DNA of 64,000 bases from Adiantum capillus-veneris (taxonomy: Eukaryota > Streptophyta > Polypodiopsida > Polypodiales > Pteridaceae), in the NCBI GenBank assembly GCA_014529385.2, contig CM043946.1:20638577-20702576 (forward strand). The letters run 5' to 3'. Below the pieces are notes generated by a model. The model was not told the DNA's origin, did no database searches, and was given only the letters and a program-made list of their open reading frames with translations. Each line of letters begins with the position of its first letter. The first letter of the stretch is position 1. Positions 12,001 to 21,348 of this stretch are shown one piece after another. The translations under genes were made by a program, and so were the position numbers.

Positions 12001-13019
12001 CAACAGAAAGCACATTTTATGTAAAGCGTGAAGGTGATGTACTTCTCATTGTGGTTCTTTATGTTGATGATTTGCTGATCACTGGACCAAATGAGAGACA
12101 TATTGATGAATTTAAGGCTGATTTGAATGCTACTTTCAAGATGAAAGATTTGGGGCTGTTGCATCATTACTTGGGTATATAGTTTAAGCAGTCTGATGGT
12201 GGTATTGCCTTGTGTCAGAAAAGTTACATAGAGACATTGCTATGTGAGTTTGGACTTGAGGACTGAAAACCTATTGCCACTCCCATGGAAATAGGTTTGA
12301 AGTTGAGTCTACATGATGCTGGCGATCCTGTTGATGTCACTCTTTACCAAACTGCTGTTGGCTGCCTCATTTATGTATGCAACACGAGGCCAGATATTCA
12401 GTTTGCAGTCTCACAGGTCAGCAGATTTATGCATAGCCCAGGGTCTAAGCATTGGGGCCAGGCTGTCAAGAGGATTTTACGCTACCTTAGTGGCACTTTA
12501 CATCTTGGCTTGTTTTATCCCAAGGGGGGATCATTGCCGCCAGACTTACATGCTTTTTCGGACTCAGATTAGGCTGGTTGTTTTGACACACGAGTGTCTA
12601 CAAGTGGTTTTTGTTTCATGCCTGAAAGTTCATGTATATCATGGCTGAGCAAGAAGCAACCTACTATGGCCACTTCGAGTTGTGAGGCTGAGTACATGGC
12701 AGTCTTCACAGCTACGGTTGAGTGTGTATGGATCAGACACCTTATGGATGATTTGGGTGTTGGACAGGACACTGCCAACACTATCTACACAGACAGTCAG
12801 AGCGCATTGGCAGTTGTGAGGAACCCAGTTTTTCATGCTCCCACAAAGCACATTGAGGTGCATTACCACTATGTCAAGGAGAGGCTCTCAGCAGGAGAGA
12901 TCAACTTGGCTTATGTGCCAACACAGGACAACCTTGCAGATATTTTCACAAAGGCATTGTCTCGTGAGAAGCTTGAAGCTTTCCGCAAAGATTTGGACTT
13001 ACTCCCCTTTGTGGAATGA
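9067..13019 (+). pseudogene. Copia Gag-Pol, remainder of the outer copy (heavily decayed)
   Basis: This continues the outer gag after the nested element and runs to LDLLPFVE-stop at 13019. Landmarks are the gag body 9080-9520, knuckle CHYCKANDHLIKSC near 9578, FDSGATKH near 9835, WHARFGHL near 10250, integrase near 10437-10660, RT with YVDD near 12060, and RNase H with CEAEYMA near 12685. Frameshifts relative to the inner copy lie near 9530, in a G run near 10640, and near 11065. In-frame stops include TAG at 10296, 10380, 10431, 10726 and 12180, TGA at 11670, 11901 and 12264, and TAG at 12570. Four of these read CAG in the inner copy and one reads CGA. The TAG at 10726 is shared with the inner copy. 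Confidence 0.95.
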
Positions 13020-13094
13020 TCATGTCCTCAGGGCATGCCACTTCCCTTTACTCATGTGCCAGCTCTCGTTCACCGCATCACTCCAGGGTGGATT

Positions 13095-13321
13095 TGTTAC
13101 CATATACATGTGGTAGTGATGTGTGTGAACACACTAGGACCGCCGGGGCATGTTTTTTCTCTTGAGGAGGTTTTTTTCCCCGTGCATTGTATATACGCCC
13201 ATCACTCTAGGGCTATCAATCTTTCCATTGCACACTAAGTTATACACTCTCCAGTGTGTGCCTTGAGCTTCCTTTGTCTTCTCCAAGATGTGTGCGTTTC
13301 TCTGCAACCCTAATTCCAACA
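13095..13321 (+). repeat. 3' LTR of outer copia
   Basis: 227 bp, TGTTACC...CCAACA, direct copy of 3007-3233; followed by tcatt and then the R1 sequence 'gttgtcaaaaaa' that continues the interrupted repeat. Confidence 0.96.
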
Positions 13322-13965
13322 TCATTGTTGTCAAAAAAAAATCAAACTATTAGAGTGGCGGGGAGGCGGCCCAAGCCAAAGGCGTGGACATCGATGAGTC
13401 CAAATTCAGGACGAAATAAGTAGACATATAGCTGTGGAGCTGTTAAATAGATGCACAGTTTGAGCTCTCATCGTATGCACGTAGTTCATGTACCCGCTTG
13501 CGTAGCGAATAATATTTAGCACTCACTAATTTTGATGGTCATGCAGTCCAAATGCGACACACGTCTCTCTCTCTCTCTCTCAAAATTTTTCTCTGACGTT
13601 AAAGACTTCTTCCCTCTCTCTAAAATTTTATCTACGATGTTAAAAGCTTCTCCTCCCTCCCTCTCTCTCTAAAATCTTATGGTTTTTCCTTTTCAAAAAC
13701 TGTCGAAGTTGATATTCATTAGATAGTCGATACTCACTCTCAAATTTTTCCTCTATATGTTAAAAACTTCTCACCTCTCTTTGAAATTTTATGTACGATG
13801 CTAAAAGCTTCTCCTCCCTCCCTCCCTCCCTCTCTAAAATCTTATGGTTTTTCCTGTTCAAAAACTCTCAGAGTCGAGAGTCGATAGTACATACTCATCG
13901 GATAGACTATGACACTCATCAATCAGTTTTACAAGAGCTTCTTTGAATTTATTCCTATTGGTATT
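13322..13965. repeat. R1 remnant, then pyrimidine-rich imperfect tandem repeat
   Basis: 13322-13359 is the end of R1 copy 2. From about 13560 to 13890 a unit of roughly 165-175 bp occurs twice, with the shared string 'gctaaaagcttctcctccc' (or one change) near 13640 and 13800 and 'aaatcttatggtttttcct' near 13671 and 13836. Each unit also repeats a shorter 'aaattttt.ctct...gttaaa.actt' motif. No gene is visible. The last five bases, gtatt, are the left target duplication of element A. Confidence 0.7.
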
Positions 13966-14916
13966 TGTTGTGGCGGTTATGCCGCTAGCGGTGGCTATGA
14001 TAGCGAGAACTCAACCACAAACAAGAATGTCAGATGAGGACGGAGCTTGACCCGCAGGCGCATGGAAACAAATACGTGGGTGTCAAATCACCTACTCGAC
14101 CTTCTAATGACAATCACTACCAAGGAAATCAAATCTAAGTTCTCAAATACACAAGTGACTGAAATCCATACTACGAACAAATGCTATCCAAAACATGATC
14201 TAGAGTCATCGAATCAGCCTCAAACTCAAAGGGGGGTCTCTACACAAGGTAAGGATAATACCCTATGAATCTACAATACAATCTCAACCTGTAACCACTC
14301 CGTGCGGTAAACGCGTATGAAGATAGGCCGATAAATACAGGTGAACGCATCTCGACTCCGATGGTACTGATGTGTAGCTCTACTTGCTGCAGTTCTATAG
14401 ATATATGGCACGCTCAATTCCGACACACAGGTAGGGAGAAAACTCACATAGAAGCTCGTGGGAGCTCACCTCGCGTAGAAGCCGAATGCACGCATGCTTG
14501 GTATCGGTGCGTAGCTCTCGCCGTTGCTAACACAATGGCGGTGTCGCTTCTCCAATGGCGGCTCCGTAGCTCGCGTAGCAAGAGGATAGACTCTCTCTCT
14601 CTCTCTCAGTCTCTCTTAGACACAGTCACGGAGCTCAAAAACTCACCTTGATTAATGATTCAAAATTGTATCCTTAGGTTTACAAAAATTGGCTCTTATA
14701 TCTCAGCCTTGGAGGTGTGAAAAAATCTCAAATCTAATTACATAAGCAGGTGAAACTACTTGGCAAATACAAGCTGGAAACACAATTGAGTCCCGCTAAT
14801 TACAATGAATCGGCTCCATGAAAAAAATGAAATGTTGGAAAGACATTTATTACAATAAGTGTTTACAAAAACATTAGTGTGAGCAAAAATGTATAGGTGT
14901 GGTCCTCCGCTCAACA
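13966..14916 (-). repeat. 3' LTR of gypsy A
   Basis: 951 bp. It contains a short CT microsatellite near 14590-14606 that is also in the other LTR. Read in element sense, its U5 end shares the block 'cgcctgcgggtcaagctccg' with the U5 end of the B LTR (one or two changes), which marks A and B as sister families. Confidence 0.95.
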
Positions 14917-14957
14917 CTCCCCCCCTCCGCGTTCATGTCGTCCCTGACATGACATCC
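14917..14957 (-). other. Hairpin plus polypurine tract at the 3' LTR of A
   Basis: In element sense CATGTC, a six-base loop and GACATG form a hairpin, followed by a few bases and then GCGGAGGGGGGGAG directly before the LTR. The same arrangement is seen in B (53749-53783) and D (62180-62215). Confidence 0.85.
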
Positions 14958-14995
14958 TTGCTTTGTCTTTAGTGGAGTCCTATCGATTTCAGCAT

Positions 14996-17900
14996 CTAAA
15001 GATGTGACTCATATCTCAGGTTTCCAATGGTGAGTGTAGGGTCGAATATGTTACTTTCATGAGTAACGAAACCAATGTAGAATGCCTCCTCAAAGGCCTG
15101 CATGTGGAAGCTCTGCATAAACATGATTCTCTGATAAAAGAGGCGTAATACTTTTGGAGATGCCTGCAAGGCTAGATCATACATCATATCTGTCACTGTG
15201 TCGGCCGTTGACAACAATGTTGAGCTGTTAGCTTTATCCGGTGCGAACACTTCAATGCAAGCCAGTAATGTTCTGCAAATCTTTTTGAGCATTTGACATG
15301 AAAGGTCAGGAGAGCCAGTAAAGAGCTTAATGGTGTCCGTTAGGGTTTTCACCATGTAGGCCTTACTTATTCTCTCTCCCACCTTCGGTCCTGGTATCCT
15401 GGGGTAATTAAGCCAATTTGGCTTCTTTGCTGTGATTCTGCCATGCTCTTGCCAACTCATGACTCGTGGCGCTGGACAGAATGTTGCATCTTCTCTAACT
15501 TCCTTGGGTGCCACCACCAAATAGATTAGGTAGGTTGGGTACTTTGTCAACCGCCCTGTCCTCCATCTCGGCTGGGAGTCTACTATATTCTTTGATTCCT
15601 CCCCTTTTGTGATGTCGCCTTCGTATAGCGCGACATACTACTCCTCTTCTAGCCTTTTCTTTCTTTTCAGCACTTCAAACTTTAGTACAGGAAGGGGCAA
15701 TGTAGGTTGCATCCACTGTTCTTGCAGCACCTTAGTATCCAACCCATGAAGTCCGATGGAGAACAGGAGTCTTCTTTCCCACGCCATGGATGCCTTTGCA
15801 CTCTCCTCTGTTGCCTGATCTATCTGCTCATGCAATCTGTTTTGCTCCTCCTCGGTAAGTCTTGATGTTGTGGCCTCTTCTTGTGCTGGGGATGGATCTT
15901 CAATAGTTGTGGCTTCCCCAGTCTCTGGTAGCTCCACGGCTACCCCGCATGTTTCTTCTTGCTGAACCTCTGTATCTTTCATCATTTTGTCTTGCAGATC
16001 TTGGAGCTGCTTTCGGAGGGCCTCATTCTCCGCTCTCAGTGCTTGGTTCTTTGATGTAAGTAATTCTTTTGCAGCCAATGAGCCCTCTGCAATGTGCAAT
16101 CTCTGCACTTGCTCTAGGCGCAATTCTCTTTGTAAGCTCCGAACTTGATCTTCCAGAACGGGGACTATTGCTCCCTTTGGCTCTACTCCTACTCTGCTAG
16201 CTCTTGGTGTGGAATTAAGCCTTAGGATTGTTCTCTCATACAGCTCCATCCTTTCTCGTAGCTCAATGAGCTCGTCCTTTGTAGCTTCCAATTCATCTTC
16301 AATTCTTTCTTTGGCTTCTTGTGCACTGGCCACCTCTCTTGAAGCATCAACAAGTTGGAGGATTAGTCCATCTCTTTCTTTTATGCTTCCGAGAGAGATG
16401 CCTTGAGGTACTCTTATTCTTTTAGTGCACTCTCATATTTTGTTTCAAGCTCATCTTCTCTCTTTTCCACTTCTTCTTTGCTGTCCCTCATTGGCTTTGA
16501 TCGGCGGGCTTTGATCTGCTGCAATAGTTGATGCACTTTCTGGATATCTCTTTCATCCTCATCTTCAAGCTCAAGTGCTCTTTCTACTACAGTCTCCTTT
16601 AGCTTCAACTCATCCTTTGCCTTCTCAGGTACTAACCTCTGATCTCTGTCTAATCTTTTCTTGGTCCTCCTCTCTGTTCCTCTCCGTTCTTCTTGTGCTA
16701 TGGCAATGCCATACACAACCTCAAGGGCCTCTTCTTGAGTATATCCTGTGCCTATAATTAGAGCATCATAGTGCTCTTTCTTCTCTTGAACTGGATCCAT
16801 TGTCTTCTCCTCTTGCTGTATTTCGCACTTTTCTAGCACATCCACCTCAACTTCAGTAGTCGTCTCCTCCACTATCTTTTCCTTTCCTTTAGGACTTGGC
16901 TCCTCTACCTTGCCCTTGCCCTTCTCACCTCTTTTTAATTCAGCTTTAAGGTGCTGAACTTCTGCTTCAGTGTATGGCTCTACTGGTTGCTGCTCCAAGA
17001 TAGCTTTTGATTCTTCATAAGCCTTGATATATTGATCGTACTGATCAATATTTGGTCTTGTTGAGCTGGCTCTGACTTTTGTTGGGTCTGGTACCCACTT
17101 TTTCTCAAAATCTCCTTTTAAAGCTCGCTCGGCTCTAAACTGCTCAATCAACCTCTCCATTTTGGCGGCTTTCTGGCTCTTAGTTTGCTTTGGAGTGGAT
17201 TTCTTCTTGGTCTTCTTCTTGAGGGGCTCCTCTTCTTCTTCTTCTAGCTCGGAAACAATTTCTAGTTTCCGCCTTGCCCTTGTTGACACTCTCTTTGTGA
17301 CCTCTGGCTGGTCTTCATCTTCATCTATCTCTTTTAGCCATTGGTTTTGTGAGGGAGCCTTTGGCCACTGGTCCCTTGCTCCGATAGCTTCATAAGCTAT
17401 CTTAGTCAACACTTTGGCTCCTCTAGTGTACTTTGGCTTCTCGTTATGCAAAGCAATTACTTGCTCATGGATGTGCTAAGCATAATTGACTTCCTTCGGG
17501 ATGTTGCTCTTTATTGCCCAAGTGATTGTTGTGGCAATAGCATGTGGTGGTGTGGTATACTTCTGTGGCCGTTTCGTGCATATGTGTAAAAACTGGTTGT
17601 AGAGCCGGCAAAGCTTTGCCGCTCTTGGATCTGCTATGTCTTCATAGGTGGCATTTTGATTCTTTGGCCCATACACTTCTATGGCTTCTCGTCTTTGTCT
17701 GACTGAGCATCCTTTGTTGTGCAGCTTCAGAGCATCTGCAATGAGCTGAGGAGTGATAATCACTTCAACCTTTTCCCCGTCCAAGGCTGTGAGTGTAGCC
17801 TTTCCGTCTATCTGTATGGTGGTTGCCAACTCATACACTCTTTGAGTGTCTACTCTTGATGGTCTGGAAGTGAAAAAACTGTGGAGATCTGCCCTTTCCA

Positions 17901-18156
17901 GGTATCTGCTTATATCCTCTATTTTGCTGTAGTCCACCAGTTCTTGGGGAATCATTGGGATATCCACTGTTTGTCCCCGTGGGTCTCTGAAAGTACCTTG
18001 GTATATCTTTATCCCCTGTTCTTCTAACACTGCTTCTTCTACCCAAGTCTTTGTGGGCTTGAGAGTCTCTGGGGGAATAGAAAATGGCTCGGCTTCTGCT
18101 ATTGCTTCCTTGAGTGTCGGTCTCTTTCTCCTTGGTGACGACTTCCCCGAATCCAT
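14996..18156 (-). pseudogene. ORF3 of gypsy A (env position, coiled-coil protein of unknown function)
   Basis: About 1,050 codons from MDSGKSSPRRKR at 18156 to NLRYESHL-stop at 14996. Breaks are a stop at 17473-17475, a stop near 16413 with a frameshift near 16380, and a stop at 15635-15637. The N-terminal 230 residues are globular (ISRYLERADLHSFF, VYELATTIQIDGKA, KRPQKYTTPPHAIATTITWA) and resemble B ORF3 closely. The middle, about residues 240-830, is rich in Glu, Lys and Gln with long heptad-like stretches. The C-terminal 185 residues contain WLNYP, YMVKTL, SPDLSCQML, YQRIMFMQSF and FEEAFYIGF, all kept in B and D. No transmembrane segment or signal peptide is apparent, so an envelope protein is unlikely. 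I do not recognise the family. A weak resemblance of the N-terminal part to plant 'putative transposon protein' domains found in other gypsy ORF3s is only a suggestion. Confidence 0.85.
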
Positions 18157-18321
18157 GGATCCTATAAGTCCAATTTTAGAAGTTAGCGTCTTTTTGAGTA
18201 CTGAAAGCCGAATTAAGCTTTTAACTATCCAAATGACTTAAAAATTGAAACATAAGCTATTTAGGGCCTAAGGATGCAATGCATGTGGAGAAATTGCAAT
18301 TTGGGTGCAAAATCATGCTGG

Positions 18322-19331
18322 AGACATCATACGCGTATGATGTCTTTTGTGTTAAAATGGCTTGGTATTAGTTGTGCTTGTAGCTGATAGTGCATACATC
18401 CATTCTATATGCCTGGATTTGAATTTGGGTCCCATTTGGTCAAGTTATGGCCATTTTAGTCCTGGTCAGGCTCTTTGCAAGGTATTGAGAGGGAATTGGA
18501 TTTTGTGATCCAAATTGGATGAAACTTGATTGTTTGCTCTCAAATGGCATGTAGATCACTTCTGTGTGGTAGTTGCAACTCTGAAATGCAAAAATCAAGT
18601 AGGGAGACATCATACGCATATGATGTCTTTTTGGGTAAAATTGAACCATTTTGCATTGTAAGCTTGGATTTGGCTTTATATAGGCTTAGACAATGATTTT
18701 ATGAAATTTGGGTACAGTTTGGACCAAAATTGGCTCTGGAGACATCATACGCATATGATGTCTTTTGTGTCATTTTTGCATGAGATTGATTCTGTGGGCT
18801 CCTCATATGATAGTAAAGGACTGTGTGTACTCAAATCTTGACTTGAAGTTGAGTATGATGAATTTTGGCAAGATTAGGCTTTAAATATAGTATTTTTCGC
18901 TAATTGGGCTAATGGAGTGATCCCCTTGACCAAATGGTACAAAACTTCATATGTGGCATGTATTTGATATATATAATGTATATATGATGAGAAATGATCA
19001 ATTTTGGCTCTGTATGTGCAAAGTGACATCATACGCGTATGATGTCTTTTTGGCCAAAATGGTAATTTTTGGTTCCAGATAGCTTGTGCATGTGTTGAAC
19101 AACAATCCTACAAAGTTTCATTGAGTTTGGAGCTATTTTGGCAAATTTAGGGCCATAAGTCGGTTTTATGCCCTACTTTGCGTCTTTTTAGTTTCCAATT
19201 GGTGTTTCAACTCCAAATCTCATGATACTTTGTACATTTGATGTTGTTAGCATATAGAAAGAGGCTATGCATTCATGTGTTCAAGATGATGTGAAAATCA
19301 TGCTGTGAGACATCATACGCGTATGATGTCT
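18322..19331. repeat. Five copies of the A-type 24 bp palindrome in the pol-ORF3 spacer
   Basis: Copies at 18322-18345, 18605-18628, 18740-18763, 19024-19047 and 19308-19331. The consensus is AGACATCATACG followed by its exact reverse complement CGTATGATGTCT. Copies 2 and 3 have one change in the centre (CGCA for CGCG); copy 4 has T for the first A. Spacing is 110-285 bp. The sequence between copies is AT-rich, non-coding and loosely repeated (phrases such as 'tcaagttatggcca'). Confidence 0.97.
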
Positions 19332-20925
19332 ATTCTTGATAAAAAGTGTTTTTTGTGCAAAGCATGGTTTGTGCTAGTGCCCTAAGCCCTGCTAACTAGT
19401 TTTCAACCTTAAAAATCATCAGTTTTGTTAAAAGGGCCCCTTTGCAGGCATTTCACTCTCCGAAGTCGTCTTTTGGTGTTGGAGTTGATTTTCCTCGATC
19501 TTTCCCCTCGAGAGTTGCATCCCGAGCTCATTTGAGGTGTTGGGAAGTCGTCTATGTGGTTGGACTCGACTTTGGTTCCTTCATTTCCACCTTTAGCTAT
19601 TTGGTTGCCCGAAAGCGTCTTTTTCACCATTGGTAAGTGAAATGGCTTTCTCTTGGGTTTTGCTTGTACACATGTGTCATTGATGGCTATTTGAAGCTGC
19701 TTGTGAAGTTTCCTGGCAATCGGTCATCCATTTTGGCCGTTATGCCAAAATGACGCTTTGTGTGTCTGCCGCCGAATCGGTTGTTTTGACCCACTTTTGG
19801 TGGTCCAAACTTGGAGATACTCCATGGTTGCATTGTCCTCGATGCTGTTAAGATTCTTGTGAAGTTTTGTGTTGTTTCGACGACTTTTTCCTGTTTGTTG
19901 CTTACAGGCTCTATTGACCTGGGGTTTTTTCAGCTGGTCTTTCTCGTACTTTGAGAGTTAGGAACTCATCTTCTACACTAGGGTAAGCCACCTATCGGTT
20001 CTTGCATGGTTTGGTTAGGCAGTTGTGCCTCTACCTAGTATTCTACCCATTTCCCCGTCTGCTCTTGTTTCTTTGTTTTGGTTAGTTTTCGCGACAAAAG
20101 TTAGTGGTAAGCATCAAAATCTTATGGCAACGAGTCTACCTCTCATATCTGGAGTCCTCTGAGCTCTCGTAGCAGTCATAGAAGGCTGTAGAAGGTCGGA
20201 TGCTCTTGTGTGCTCTTTGCTCTCTCCAAGTGGGTAATAGTGCAAATGAGCTTGTAAGTGAAGTAAAAAATACTTAACTTTGGACTTTCCGGCTCACTTG
20301 TTACCAAATTTGACATGTGCTCCTATTTCATCATGAAATGCACTTTAGGATTTGAAATTTCTCAATTTGGACTCCGTTTGACCTGTTTCTAAGAAATCTG
20401 TCCAGTTTGCCAAAATACTGCCATTTCGGGCTTTCCGCAACTTTTCTCGAATTGTACCCAATTTTTACCATGGGTTGCCCTTGTCGTCATTTAGGATCAT
20501 CACCATCTATTCTTTTCTTTTTTCTGATCTCATTTCACCTGCTTTTTTATTTTTCTTTTACTTTTATTAAGAAAATCATAAAAAATAAAGAAAAATAGCA
20601 AATTGAAGCCAAAAAAATCCAAAAAAACACAATAATTAGCTGGTAACCCTGTGTATATGTATATACACTTATTTGTGGTTTCTCGGCTTGGATTACCACT
20701 GTTTTCCACTTTTTGGCTCCAAAAACACGCATATTTAGTCATATTTACAAACTTAGAGACTCAAATTCATCATTTGATCTCTTATTATTGCAAAACAAAG
20801 TGTATAAGGGCATAGAAATTATCAATATCCGCAATAAACATAAAAAAATTGAAATCATGTAAGACCTGTCCTTGTAATATCATTTTCTTTGTCCTTATGG
20901 CTTGTAGTTCTTGTATACCTGTATA
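19332..20925. other. Non-coding spacer of gypsy A
   Basis: No gene. Parts align with the B spacer at 48030-48620 in inverse orientation, including a 21-base identity at 20305-20325 (B 48581-48601) and the nearby 'ggagtccaaat' phrase. Small ORFs here have no domain. Confidence 0.65.
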
Positions 20926-20967
20926 CCTCCCCCCCTCCTAGTCTGAGTCCTCCCGGACGACTATGAA
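20926..20967 (-). other. Internal hairpin plus polypurine tract of A
   Basis: In element sense a hairpin AGTCGTCC-G-GGAGGACT (one mismatch) is followed by CAGACT and AGGAGGGGGGGGAGG. It lies about 380 bases after the pol stop. The same module is at the same place in B (47951-47988). It looks like the tract at the 3' LTR but is 6 kb away from it. Confidence 0.7.
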
Positions 20968-21348
20968 GTGTCTGAGGGTGAAGCATTATATTTTTTGTGG
21001 TCATGCTTGGTCAATTCAATTGTAGAGTGATGAAATAGCAATATTTCCAATAATGTCGCTCTTTGTTTGATTGTCAGGTTTTTAGGCAATATTTGGGTTG
21101 TCTGTAGCACTTTTGTAGTAGAATCAGTATCTGGATTCTTCTTTACATTGTTATCCTTTTTGATAATCCAAATCTGCTTTTGATTGGCCTGTGCTTGCCA
21201 CATTTTTTTTGCTACCCAAATTGCTTGACTTTAGGTTCTGATGTCTTCGTCCTTGAGTACTTAGGATTCTCTGTTGATTGTACTGGAGGGAGTTTCTGCT
21301 TACAAATCTTTGGAATCCAAATTTCCTTGCTATGGCTTTATGCTGTCA

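Larger units (their letters stand above)
3007..13321 (+). mobile_element. Ty1/copia LTR retrotransposon, outer copy (decayed)
   Basis: The element starts TGTTACCATA and ends ATTCCAACA. Its LTRs are 3007-3233 and 13095-13321, both 227 bp. Flanks are tcgtt (3002-3006) and tcatt (13322-13326), a 5 bp target duplication with one change; the intact R1 copy at 1-180 reads tcatt there. A primer site follows the left LTR. Internal domains run gag, protease, integrase, RT, RNase H, the Ty1/copia order. Without the nested copy (3927-9066) it would be about 5.2 kb. By eye the two LTRs differ at roughly twice as many places as those of the inner copy, so it is older, as the nesting requires. Confidence 0.97.

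Noticed and set aside
14996..15550. ORF3 as a retroviral envelope gene
   Set aside because: Env position only; no signal peptide, fusion segment or membrane anchor is visible in A, B or D.
18322..19331. Regularly spaced short repeats suggesting a CRISPR array
   Set aside because: The units are palindromes at irregular spacing in the non-coding DNA of a plant LTR element; spacers are long, AT-rich and related to each other, and no cas genes are present.
20407..20742. Hydrophobic small ORFs on both strands of the A spacer
   Set aside because: They come from T-rich and A-rich runs; the region aligns with non-coding B spacer and shows no codon conservation.
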